Assembly (NCBI RefSeq): GCF_901000735.1
Contig: NC_081545.1
Coordinates: 13,175,132-13,239,131, forward strand
Reading direction: 5' to 3'
DNA: 64,000 bases
From: Corylus avellana
Lineage: Eukaryota; Streptophyta; Magnoliopsida; Fagales; Betulaceae
Shown: piece after piece, positions 1-11,500 of the stretch
How positions within the stretch are numbered: the first letter of the stretch is position 1
Layout: every line of letters starts with the position of its first letter
Translations under genes and position numbers: made by a program
Notes under the pieces: model-generated
What the model saw: the letters and a program-made list of their open reading frames with translations, nothing else
What the model was told of the DNA's origin: nothing
Database searches by the model: none

Positions 1-88
1 TCTCTCCTCCTACTCTACATTCTACACGACTTCCTTTATAAAAAAAAAAAAAAAAAGACAAAAATAGTAGACCGGTGTGATTGTACTT

Positions 89-121
<33 letters not shown>

Positions 122-2128
122 AGATTCTATTTTTTTTCCCTCTAATAGTCTCAATTCTATAAGTTTGTGACACATTTTTCAAAATAATAAATCTCATAAG
201 ATTTTGACACATCATTTAAAAATTAACTTTTATAAAAAAAATTTGAAAAGTGTTGCTCTTTTAAAAATAAAAAATAGGTAGTCGTGACTCGTGTAGATTA
301 TTAGATGCAAAAAAAAAAAAAAAAAAAGAATTAACTTCCTTTTCTTTTTTTTTTAAAAAAAAAAATTTTGTCTAATGTTTCAACGGGTACTGAGTAGACT
401 AGTGTGATTTTTTAATGGGTACTCTAATGGACTATTTGTGGTGTATTTAGAATTTATTTTTCTTTTTGAGTGTTTTTTCTTTTCTTCAAATTATAATACC
501 ATGATTATGGATTTATGCCCCCCTCGTCAACTCTTGAGGGCAAATGCCCCACCACCTCGACCAAAGGTTGAAGATGATGTAGTTGAGTCAACTCTAACCA
601 TTGTAACTTGAAACTTACAAAAGAACAAAAGGTTTAAGATGATGCAGTTCCCAATATTTTTCTTAAATTATGAAAGAAGATAAGGTACATGCGTGCAAGA
701 GAAAAATAAAATAAGATAAAAAAAGGTACAACGTGCAACTTGCAAAGCACAAGAAAGACTGAAAGAGGCCAAAATTTTTTTATAAAATTATAAAGTCTTG
801 TCCACATAAACTTTTATGGGTAAAATATAGAGTTTCTATTATATTATAGCATATCTCTTTATTAAAGTATGGAAGAAGACATGGTACATGTAACATGCGT
901 GCAAGACAAAAATAAAAAAAACGGCGTGCAACTTGCCAAGCACAAAAATAAAACCAAAAATTCAATTGTTATTTTTAACTTTCTAAGCCACACATTTTGT
1001 TTCCTAGAGCAATGTACCAATTAAATTTCCTAGTGCGTGAGAGAGACATCACAACGACTAGAAAAGCACGATAGAGAGAGTTGGTGTGTCTGGTTGGCTA
1101 TATATGTCGTCATTGTTCCAGTTATTAGTCGATCGATACCTTAATATTTTAGTTTGAAATTGATATAATTGCTGACTTGCTGTCATTTTTATCAACAATG
1201 CATGCTTCTTCATTGTGAGTGGATTGAGACCCATCACCCATGCAATACTTAGGGGGCACTGCACGCGTGCAATAACCTTTTGCATTTGTCACGTTTTAAG
1301 TGATTTAACGTTGTATCAAAGTAAGGATCATGCGTTCGAATCTTATTTTTATAATTAATTTTTTATTTCGATTAAATATTTTATATGTTGTGTTTTATTA
1401 TTAATATAGACTTTAAACCCACAAACGAAATAAAATATTAAAATATTAATTAAATGATTAAATTTATAATTTTAACATCTTTCTCACCAATTGTCTCGTC
1501 TCTTTGCCCACCACCACATTTACCACCTCCTCATCAGCTTCAAACTCGTATATATCACATCGATCGTCTTCATCATCGTAGTTCTAGTGGCCTGATTTAT
1601 TATCTTATTATATATGCTAATGTAGCTGTCAATCTATCATTGTAATTTTTTTTTTTTTCCCTTTTAACAATGATTAATCGGAAAATGACTTCAATTATCA
1701 AGAATAGCAATATAAGTATAAAAACAATTAATTTTTTAAAAAAATAAACAATTTAAATCTAAATATAAAAATTTAATTACATACCTTAATTTTTTGTTGA
1801 AGTTGGAAAGTGAAATGAAAAATAAAAAATTTAAATCTAAATATAAAAATTTAATTACATACCTCAATTTTCCGTTGAAGTTGGAAAGTGAAAGGAAAAA
1901 TCGACAAGTCTTTAAGAAGAAAAATGCCTCAAAGTTTTGTAATTTTTGTAAGATGTAAGGAGATTTGGCAATTAATCTTCATCTTCTTTGAATTTAATTG
2001 GCACATTCCTCCACGAAATAAAACATGTGGCTTAGAAAGTTAAAAATAACAATTGATTTTTCGATCTCCTTTTTGTGCTTTGCAAGTTGCACACTGTATT
2101 ATTATTATTATTTTTTTTTTTTTCTCTT
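1..2128. repeat. Duplicated block, copy 1 (cut by the window edge and by a gap)
   Basis: This block is nearly base-for-base the same as 5735-7878. I noticed one substitution (C at about 906 against G at about 6656) and a longer A-run in copy 2 near 5773. It begins at the window edge and stops at an N gap, so its real limits are unknown. It contains no convincing gene: short ORFs near 780-965, 1058-1285 and 1454-1645 occur unchanged in copy 2 but have no protein character. It includes a TA microsatellite (about 84-121), the left arm of the long inverted-repeat element (495 to about 1029) and part of its right arm (about 1990-2128). A tRNA-like stretch near 1290-1350, with a B-box-like GTTCGAATC, may be an old SINE remnant. 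Confidence 0.9.
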
Positions 2129-2228
2129 NNNNNNNNNNNNNNNNNNNNNNNNNNNNNNNNNNNNNNNNNNNNNNNNNNNNNNNNNNNNNNNNNNNNNNNN
2201 NNNNNNNNNNNNNNNNNNNNNNNNNNNN
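2129..2228. other. Assembly gap of 100 N
   Basis: One hundred N, a conventional placeholder length. ORFs that appear to cross it are artefacts. Confidence 0.99.
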
Positions 2229-3147
2229 AATTGCCTACCATGACACCTGTTCCATACGTCGCGCATGGCGCACCACCAGACCGAACCCGCGAAAGCAAGG
2301 AAATGATGATTATAGTCCGAGAGGCAATGACCTCTCACATATGGGAAACCGCGAATGAAGAGTAATTAATGTTATTTTGTATGGCTTCTCCATTGTTAAC
2401 AAAGAAAAAATACAAGTAATGTAAAAATTGCCATATATGACCTTTTTGAAGGAAAGGACTATCTAATCGGAATCTTAACCGATCTCGCTTATTTAATCTA
2501 AATCGATAAGCATAGGATCATATGTGTACCTCTGCATCTAAGTAGACAGTGCTATCAAAAATATATGACCTCGAGGAACTCCTATAATCCATTTGCTCTT
2601 CGGATTGTAATTCACTTCAACCATTAATGTCAAATAAATAATACAATTTTATGGGATTGAAGGAAAATATCCAAATACATGTTTTATTCTTTCAATAATC
2701 TATATTTTATAGAAATGACACCCGATTGTTCTTACGCTGAGTGAAGTGATAAATGACAGATTACAAATATATATATGATCTATATTATCTTCATTATTCC
2801 CTATAAAGGACCAGGAATGCATTGTTTACTTATCATTGGATGTGCATTAACAGCTTCTTATACTTATATTTCTTATACTTATATTTAAAAATTAATAATT
2901 TATTAATTAAATAAACTATAAATAATCTAAATTAAAATTAAAAAAGTATTTTATATTAATATTGGAATTACTCTGGAAAAAAAGAGTATCTGTCGCAGCT
3001 TTGCACAAATAAGGTCGATACGTTGTATATCAAGAATAAGCAGATATAAATTACAATGATTGCTTAAAAGGAATAGCACAATTAATACAAAACAGCAAAA
3101 AATATAAATTACAACGGTTAAGTATCTACAATTTAGTATGAAATAGT
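2229..3147. other. Non-coding, nothing recognised
   Basis: AT-rich sequence between a gap and the 3' end of the GRF gene. The left end does not match the region following copy 2 at 7879, so it belongs to a different contig. The part nearest 3147 is probably 3' UTR of the minus-strand GRF gene. I see no other gene or structural repeat. Confidence 0.5.
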
Positions 3148-3723
3148 TCATTTTAACATCAACTTGCAACCACTAGATGCATTGTAACCGCCAACATAAA
3201 GGAACACTAGCAAGACAAGCAAAGCTAACACTGCTTGATACGTCATTTGTTTAAATTGGAACTTGACCGCTCTAGACTGGTTATTCGCTACCAGAGATTT
3301 CCACATCTCATCCCTAGACTGAAACATGTTTTCTAGGTGTGTTCTATACTGTGCTTGTTCGGTAGCCAACAATTTTTCAAGTCTACCAATTTCTGCCCGG
3401 GTTTGCTCTTCTATATCCTTCAAGCGTTGCATGATTCTTTTTTCGTAAGCTGTCATCTCGTTGTCAGCCCAAAGAAAGAAGCCACAATCACCAACTTGCT
3501 ACAACATACAAAATTTGGAAAAAAGTCAATAATATACCCTAAACCAAATAAAACTGGTCAAAAAATGCAAACATGGAAAATAAATGTCATTCAATACCTT
3601 ATACTTTTCGCACCCATACCACTTTCTGCTGTAGTTATCATTTGTCCAAGAATACCTTACGAACGCTACAGCTCCACAGCGACATAATGGACGGCCACTC
3701 GATGCATCACTATTTGCAAACAT
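3148..3723 (-). CDS. GRF-type zinc-finger membrane protein (At4g04775-like), two exons
   Basis: A small plant protein with a GRF zinc finger followed by a coiled coil and a C-terminal membrane anchor; the molecular role of the family is not established. Exon 1 is 3723-3598 and exon 2 is 3498-3148, with a phase-0 GT-AG intron, giving 158 residues. The zinc finger is split by the intron: CRCG and the RKWYGC motif lie in exon 1, CGFFLW in exon 2, in the order expected for GRF. About 70 residues of charged, helical sequence (KRIMQRLKDIEEQ onwards) follow, then a hydrophobic segment (AVLALLVLLVFLYV) close to the C-terminus. I chose the Met at 3723 because it precedes the zinc finger by the usual short spacer. 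An in-frame Met at 3738 is possible, and a CAG upstream could also be a splice acceptor for a further exon. No lesion is visible. Related genes are often multicopy and lie among transposons. Confidence 0.8.
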
Positions 3724-5132
3724 ACTCAACCCTGTCATATTGTGAAGAAAACAAAGATGTAACAACAGAAAAAGATCTGGTGGTGCTAAACCAAAGAACT
3801 TGGATGCTCAACAACCTCTTAGTAGAAAACAATCAGTCAGAAACAAATTCCACCCCAAGCTAACACCTTCCACAAACCAATACCACAGTCTCACAAAACA
3901 TCCCCAATCACAACCTTTCGTACAAAATGATGCTGCCAATACATTAAGCTAAATTGGATCATATATGCTGCCAATACATTGCTGTCAAAATTACCAAAAT
4001 ACCTCTTATCTTTCTTTTTTTTTTTTTTTTTTAAAAAAAAAAGAATTGCAAAGATTTGGGATTTAACGGAATTTGTAAAAATACCCAAGTTTGAATCATT
4101 GCAATTTTTTTTTTTAATTATAATAAAGAAAAGATTATGTAAAACAAAAATGTAAAAAAAAATCCCGCCTAATTCACCAATTCGTGGAAATTTTGATGGA
4201 ATTTAACGGAAAAACTTAACGAAGGGATGACATTGCAAAAAGTTAGAAGTTCGATACACTAAGTTTTTTAACTTTGAGGGTAGTTGCAAAAGTTATGGAA
4301 GTTAAAGGGATTAAGTGAAGTTTCTTCTAGAAAATATATAGATTGACCCGCTCGTCAAAAATTCAATGGTGATTTTTACTGCTAATTAAATCAAGAAATG
4401 AGTACTTAAAGAATCAAAAATCAATAGTAATTTTTCACTACCACAACAAAGAATAAACACTTAAAAGTATATGTATCATTTATGATACAAAATGAATTGA
4501 TCATCGTCCAGGGTGGGATTCTTATCAACATAGGGATAGTGAAAGGAAAAAAGAATCACAATCAGTGCTAGGTACAGAGAACATATATACATATTTTGAT
4601 CCCAGTCTACACACTGAAATCCCTCAGCTTTTTACTCTTTTAACAAAGTAGTATACGTGACCACACATTGACAAAAAGAAAATGTGAGAGAGAGAGAGAA
4701 TGAATCACAAAAATCTCTGTCTCTCTCTCTCTCTCATCTCACTTGGGTGTGGCAGAGGAATAAAGGGTTAATCTTTTCTCCAACACTCTTTCTCCCTTTT
4801 AACATCTTGCTAAAATTGCAGGCTCAAGACAGAAAAAGAAGGAGACATGAAAAGGACAACTTCTTTGCAAGGTAAAGATCTCATTTCAATGATTGGTGGG
4901 ATTTTTCCCTCCTAAAAATTATTATTCTCTCCTTCTTGGTGTCTGTCTTGTCATTATTCTCCACCCACCAAATCTACCATTTTAACCATCACCTTTTTCA
5001 TTTTCTTACAACTTCATTTGCATAATCGATCAGAAGCAAAAAAGGAACACATGATCAAAACAACATATAGAATAAAACTTGTTAGGCCAAAGAATTAAAT
5101 GAAAAACGGATATATATGATCCAATTTAGCTT
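3724..5132. other. Non-coding, with a GA/CT microsatellite
   Basis: This stretch would contain the promoter of the GRF gene at its left end. A GAGAGA run at about 4686-4700 and a CTCTCT run at about 4721-4735 face each other and can pair. No gene recognised. Confidence 0.5.
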
Positions 5133-5232
5133 NNNNNNNNNNNNNNNNNNNNNNNNNNNNNNNNNNNNNNNNNNNNNNNNNNNNNNNNNNNNNNNNNNNN
5201 NNNNNNNNNNNNNNNNNNNNNNNNNNNNNNNN
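5133..5232. other. Assembly gap of 100 N
   Basis: One hundred N placeholder. The sequence on either side need not be adjacent in the genome. Confidence 0.99.
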
Positions 5233-5570
5233 CTCTATCTCTGCTGATAAATTGTATGAATGGAATATCGATGGTTTGTCTGAACAAGAAATGCTTAATA
5301 AGATGAATCATATGTCCATGGTTGCTAACGCCTATCTCACTAATCACAATAAAAGCCAAGCTGATATTATGGATTTACTTGCTACTGGTTTTTCTGGTAC
5401 TCTTAGAAATTGGTGGGACAATTATCTCACTGAACTAAGAAGAGATCAGATCAGGAAAACAGTAAAGAGTGATGAAGAAGGATTACCCATTTTCAATGAA
5501 CAAATTGGTATGGGTGAACCTGATGGTGTTAACTCTTTGATTTATATAATTATCAAACATTTTGTCGGTA

Positions 5571-5572
<2 letters not shown>
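5233..5572 (+). pseudogene. Retroelement or endogenous pararetrovirus-like polyprotein fragment
   Basis: An open stretch of about 110 codons reads straight out of the gap and then runs into an AT microsatellite, so both ends are missing. It shows the composition of a gag or coat-protein region of plant reverse-transcribing elements: a YEWNIDGLSEQE start, a GFSGTLRNWWDNYLT core and a later NSLIYIIIKHFVG motif. From general recollection such motifs occur in plant retroelement and pararetrovirus-like polyproteins, but I cannot decide between the two from this fragment. No zinc knuckle, protease or reverse transcriptase is present. It is a dead fragment and says nothing about function in this locus. 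Confidence 0.45.

Positions 5573-5602
<30 letters not shown>
5573..5602. repeat. (AT)n microsatellite
   Basis: About fifteen AT units directly at the 3' edge of the polyprotein fragment. Confidence 0.9.
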
Positions 5603-5606
<4 letters not shown>

Positions 5607-5734
5607 GGTGCCCTGCTAGTATATTTATTATATATTTAATATAGTGTTTTATAATGATTAAATTTGTACTTCTTTTAAAAAATTAATATTTTATTACTCT
5701 CGGACGATCTCAGCCGTCCAAGGGCATGTAAGCC

Positions 5735-5767
5735 TCTCTCCTCCTACTCTACATTCTACACGACTTC

Positions 5768-5808
<41 letters not shown>

Positions 5809-5838
5809 CAAAAATAGTAGACCGGTGTGATTGTACTT

Positions 5839-5871
<33 letters not shown>

Positions 5872-7878
5872 AGATTCTATTTTTTTTCCCTCTAATAGTC
5901 TCAATTCTATAAGTTTGTGACACATTTTTCAAAATAATAAATCTCATAAGATTTTGACACATCATTTAAAAATTAACTTTTATAAAAAAAATTTGAAAAG
6001 TGTTGCTCTTTTAAAAATAAAAAATAGGTAGTCGTGACTCGTGTAGATTATTAGATGCAAAAAAAAAAAAAAAAAAAGAATTAACTTCCTTTTCTTTTTT
6101 TTTTAAAAAAAAAAATTTTGTCTAATGTTTCAACGGGTACTGAGTAGACTAGTGTGATTTTTTAATGGGTACTCTAATGGACTATTTGTGGTGTATTTAG
6201 AATTTATTTTTCTTTTTGAGTGTTTTTTCTTTTCTTCAAATTATAATACCATGATTATGGATTTATGCCCCCCTCGTCAACTCTTGAGGGCAAATGCCCC
6301 ACCACCTCGACCAAAGGTTGAAGATGATGTAGTTGAGTCAACTCTAACCATTGTAACTTGAAACTTACAAAAGAACAAAAGGTTTAAGATGATGCAGTTC
6401 CCAATATTTTTCTTAAATTATGAAAGAAGATAAGGTACATGCGTGCAAGAGAAAAATAAAATAAGATAAAAAAAGGTACAACGTGCAACTTGCAAAGCAC
6501 AAGAAAGACTGAAAGAGGCCAAAATTTTTTTATAAAATTATAAAGTCTTGTCCACATAAACTTTTATGGGTAAAATATAGAGTTTCTATTATATTATAGC
6601 ATATCTCTTTATTAAAGTATGGAAGAAGACATGGTACATGTAACATGCGTGCAAGAGAAAAATAAAAAAAACGGCGTGCAACTTGCCAAGCACAAAAATA
6701 AAACCAAAAATTCAATTGTTATTTTTAACTTTCTAAGCCACACATTTTGTTTCCTAGAGCAATGTACCAATTAAATTTCCTAGTGCGTGAGAGAGACATC
6801 ACAACGACTAGAAAAGCACGATAGAGAGAGTTGGTGTGTCTGGTTGGCTATATATGTCGTCATTGTTCCAGTTATTAGTCGATCGATACCTTAATATTTT
6901 AGTTTGAAATTGATATAATTGCTGACTTGCTGTCATTTTTATCAACAATGCATGCTTCTTCATTGTGAGTGGATTGAGACCCATCACCCATGCAATACTT
7001 AGGGGGCACTGCACGCGTGCAATAACCTTTTGCATTTGTCACGTTTTAAGTGATTTAACGTTGTATCAAAGTAAGGATCATGCGTTCGAATCTTATTTTT
7101 ATAATTAATTTTTTATTTCGATTAAATATTTTATATGTTGTGTTTTATTATTAATATAGACTTTAAACCCACAAACGAAATAAAATATTAAAATATTAAT
7201 TAAATGATTAAATTTATAATTTTAACATCTTTCTCACCAATTGTCTCGTCTCTTTGCCCACCACCACATTTACCACCTCCTCATCAGCTTCAAACTCGTA
7301 TATATCACATCGATCGTCTTCATCATCGTAGTTCTAGTGGCCTGATTTATTATCTTATTATATATGCTAATGTAGCTGTCAATCTATCATTGTAATTTTT
7401 TTTTTTTTCCCTTTTAACAATGATTAATCGGAAAATGACTTCAATTATCAAGAATAGCAATATAAGTATAAAAACAATTAATTTTTTAAAAAAATAAACA
7501 ATTTAAATCTAAATATAAAAATTTAATTACATACCTTAATTTTTTGTTGAAGTTGGAAAGTGAAATGAAAAATAAAAAATTTAAATCTAAATATAAAAAT
7601 TTAATTACATACCTCAATTTTCCGTTGAAGTTGGAAAGTGAAAGGAAAAATCGACAAGTCTTTAAGAAGAAAAATGCCTCAAAGTTTTGTAATTTTTGTA
7701 AGATGTAAGGAGATTTGGCAATTAATCTTCATCTTCTTTGAATTTAATTGGCACATTCCTCCACGAAATAAAACATGTGGCTTAGAAAGTTAAAAATAAC
7801 AATTGATTTTTCGATCTCCTTTTTGTGCTTTGCAAGTTGCACACTGTATTATTATTATTATTTTTTTTTTTTTCTCTT
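5735..7878. repeat. Duplicated block, copy 2
   Basis: Second copy of 1-2128. It continues without a gap at 7879 into the right arm of the inverted-repeat element, so it shows what the truncated copy 1 has lost. The near-identity, together with the gaps bounding copy 1, fits either a very recent duplication or the same locus assembled twice. Confidence 0.9.
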
Positions 7879-8249
7879 GCGCCCATGTTAGCATGTACCA
7901 TGTCTTCCTCCATACTTTAAGAAAATTATTGAAAAGAGTGGAACATGTGGACAAGACTTTATAATTTTGTAAATATTTTTTTGGTCTCTTTCTTGTACTT
8001 TGCAAGTTGCACATTGTACTTTTTTTTTTATTTTTTTTTTATTTTTCTCTTGCATGCATGTACCTTATCTTCTTCCATAGTTTAAGAAAAATATTGGAAA
8101 CTGCATCATCTTAAACCTTTTGTTCTTTTGCAAGTTTCAAGTTACAATGATTAGAGTCATCTCAACTACATCATCTTCAACCTTTGGTCGAGGGGGGCAT
8201 TTGCCCTCAAGAGTTGCTATGGGGGGCATAAACCCATAATCATGGTATT
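6245..8249. mobile_element. Non-autonomous DNA element with long inverted arms (MULE-like or foldback)
   Basis: The left arm (6245 to about 6779) reads as the reverse complement of the right arm (about 7740-8249). The outermost bases are AATACCATGATTATGG on the left and CCATAATCATGGTATT on the right. Both arms then share a G/C-rich patch with the Watson or Crick form of GCCCTCAAGAG, followed by several hundred bases of clear similarity. The interior of about 950 bp has no transposase and no convincing ORF. Arms of this length fit non-autonomous Mutator-like or foldback elements. I could not identify a clean target-site duplication, so the class is inferred. Copy 1 of the duplicated block holds the same element from 495, cut by the gap at 2129. 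Confidence 0.7.
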
Positions 8250-8344
8250 AATTTTTGTTTGTTTGTTTTTTTTTTTTTTTCAAGGGTAAGGAGAATTTTA
8301 AGGAGTTGAGGGGGGCAAGTGGCCCCCCTCGACCCTCCTCCCTC

Positions 8345-8490
8345 CACCCCTGGCTCCGACTAATTCCAAGAGTACACAGGCCTTCGGCATGGAGGTTTCC
8401 ACAAGTGCACTTCGTCGGTTTCAAACTTAAGACCTTGAAGAGCATACTCAAAGCCACAAGTTGTCCAACCATTGAGCCAACCCTTGGAGT
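8345..8490 (-). mobile_element. tRNA-derived SINE, minus strand
   Basis: On the minus strand, an A-box-like TGGCTCAATGG (about 8480-8470) is followed after roughly 45 bases by a B-box-like AGTTTGAAACC (about 8425-8415). Then comes a plant-SINE body with GTGCACTTGTGG, a GGCCTGTGTAC segment and GGAATTAGTCGG towards the 3' end. The box order and spacing are those of a Pol III promoter of tRNA origin. It lies just outside the inverted-repeat element. No target duplication was resolved, and a pyrimidine-rich stretch borders the 3' side. Confidence 0.65.
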
Positions 8491-8520
8491 TGCAATCAAA
8501 TCAATAATAACAAACACTAA

Positions 8521-11500
8521 TTTGTATGACGTCTTATTTAATCAATTGTAGTTTCCTTTGTGCCAATAATAAAGATATTTATTTATTTTATTGAATGGAA
8601 TTATTACAAGAGAAGAAAACAACTAATTAGCTGTAGTAGGCTGGCTCGGCTCATTAAGGTTGTTCCTCCACTTTAAACTGTAAGCATGTGAAAGATCAAA
8701 CTGAGTATAGTATAGATCCAACAATTTTTATGTTTGGGTGTCCTCAAGTAACATGACAATAGCAACTATTTAGGGTAAATTAGTCATCAACTTCTTTTGT
8801 TTTTGGTATACTTTAAAACTTCATTTTTCAATTTAATAGATTTAAAATTTGAATTTATCAAATTCGAGACTGCTATTAGATTATTTGTCAAATAGATAGG
8901 AAAATATTAGAGTACCCCTCTTAAAAAACAAACAAAACAAAAAAATAAAAGAAGGATGATGGCTTGCAAATTAAAGGGTGACTTGTTTCATCCCCAAAAT
9001 TGAGGGTGGTTCGCGGCCAACCCCAAATTGAGGGATAGCTCACGGCTACCCCCGAACTCGATCCTCACAGCAAGCCACCCGCCGCTGTGCAAGTTTTTTT
9101 TTTCTTCTCTATGCGTGGACATGAGTAATGGTTACTATACTTGACTCAGAACTTTGATTTCATCTTTGAATACAATTAATTAGGTGTTGAATGTTGTGTC
9201 CACATCACATGAAAAAAGATGTTGATACAGACGTGTACAGAAATTACCTTTAATTATTTGTGCAGATTATACTTCAGCATTTGTTTTCAAGATTCTAATT
9301 TCTTCCTCGACTGTCATATTTATGGGTGAATCTAATTGCTATAAGATCATCAAATCTACATTTTCTTTTTTTAAAAAAAAAAAAAATTGGGATGAATAAG
9401 CTTCATTAAAAACAAACAAACGAAATTACACACCAGAAAAATCTGGTACTCAAGTGCCCAAGCAGCAAACAAGTTCACTGCTACTTATAATTCTCCTCCT
9501 CAAGCTAAAACAAAGTTAATCCCAACTCAAGACCTCTACTATTTTATATATGTACCCCAAAGAATCTAAAAACACCTTGAAGATCAACAATTCCCCAATT
9601 CACCACTTCATCCCAATCTATATATTAAAATAAATCAGAGCAATCTGGTAAAGGGTCTTATGCCTTTCTGAAATTAAGGATAGTCTTTGCGATAATCCTT
9701 GGAAACCAGATGTAATTAAGGATAGTTTATTCAATTATTCTCATAAACTATTTCCATCCTTACAATCATTAACAAAAATTATTCCACATGAGATGCAAGT
9801 CACCCCACAAACTCAACCATTCACATTTCTCTTTAATAACATCCCTATAACATCAAATTCATTGACTCAATTTGAAGCCAACTTGAATTGGCAAAGCTAA
9901 GCCACTTACAAGAGTATTGATCCTGAGTTTCTCTTTCAAGTTTGAATGCGTTCAAATGCTCCTGATATGTTTAAGTTTTGCACTTCTGACATCTTCTATA
10001 AAATGATTTAATCTCAAGTTGAACATGAAAACAACCACAAGCACAACAATAATAACAGTAACCATAAAAGGAGAGGGGGGTGTTCATGTGAAATTTTCTA
10101 AATTGACTTACAAATTCAACACATTGCAGATATTCAATCATAAAATGCAGAAGATCATTGTCAAAAGATAACAAGTTCCTGAATGGAAAAACAGATTTAA
10201 GAGGATATAAAGCTGATTCGTCCAAAAAAAAAAACAGAAGGAAATAAAGTTGAGAAAACCTCTTTTCTTATGCCGGAAAAGGCAGGAGCTATTCACAATG
10301 TCCAGCAAAAGCACCTAAGGCCTTGAATACCAAGGAGAGAACAACATATCATATCATCAGAAAAAATAAAAGACCCAATTAAATAAGTAATAAGGATGGA
10401 CAAGGGCCTGATATTTGTAGAATTGGATGACACAGAAGAAATTCAATTGCAAATAGAGAAAATGTAAAGATAATTATTCTTTCTTAAGTATGACAGCTCA
10501 GAGATAACAAATATGAGAGGCGTGTAGAAAGAACAAAACTAAATGCATGCTCCTCTGCCAGGGAAAACTACAATAAAATATTTCACCTTGATTAAAAGAG
10601 ATACTTTATATACTCCAAGTACTTGCTAACCGCATCCGCATATGCTGATAATAGATAGCGGATAGCGTATAATTACAAATAGTGAATATGGATGATTAAT
10701 ATCTGCTTGCATGTACACCTTTGATATGATGGTATGCTTCAAGGGATATTTTCCTTTTAAGGAAGCAAATGCCCATCTACACGAATATATACCCACCTGT
10801 ATTAATTTCATATGTAAAGTTGCACACGAGTTGTGACAGATTTTAGAGATTCGATAGAAGAATGATAATCATTTCTTCATAAGAATGGTAGCTAACAAGT
10901 AATTATTCTGTTTCAAAACCTCTGCTTCAGCCCTGTTTCAAGGCACATGGCCATTTTCTTTCTATCCAACTCCTCTGCAGACTGCTTCTCTGCCTGAATA
11001 CGTTGCTACCTTTCAAATCATGTGGTCTGCATCCGCCCAAACTAAAAGATAAAATGAAATTACAGAATCAATACAAGAAGCACAAATAACATATGAAGAC
11101 ATTGAAGGACCCAAATAATATCCCATATTAATCCCACATCAGAAATAATAAACATCTTGCTGAAGTATCCTATAACAAAGCTAACCAATATTCATACTCA
11201 AGCTTTCCTTGACTTCTCTCTTTTGCCATTCCAAGCATTTGAATCAGTCGTGCTTCACACAGCCAATCCCAAGCACAGATAATCAATAATAAATGTAACT
11301 ACTTTGATCTCATATCTTCGTAAAGAATCAAGATTACTAGCGAATGGAATTCCTACTGAATTGGGAAGTTCTAAATCAGCCAAATTAACACTCTCTCCAT
11401 ATGCTCAGATCAGAAATAGAGGTTGCCCCTTCCTATTCGAATCATCTTTTACGCGGAGGCAAATCTTTGCCTGCTAGGCAAGAGGATAACAAGTTACAAA

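Noticed and set aside
2025..2365. Several ORFs on both strands across the N gap
   Set aside because: They consist mostly of N-encoded X residues and exist only because N blocks cannot contain stops.
5233..5572. A firm call as endogenous pararetrovirus
   Set aside because: Only one short domain is present, with no neighbouring reverse transcriptase or movement protein to decide between virus-derived and LTR-retrotransposon origin.
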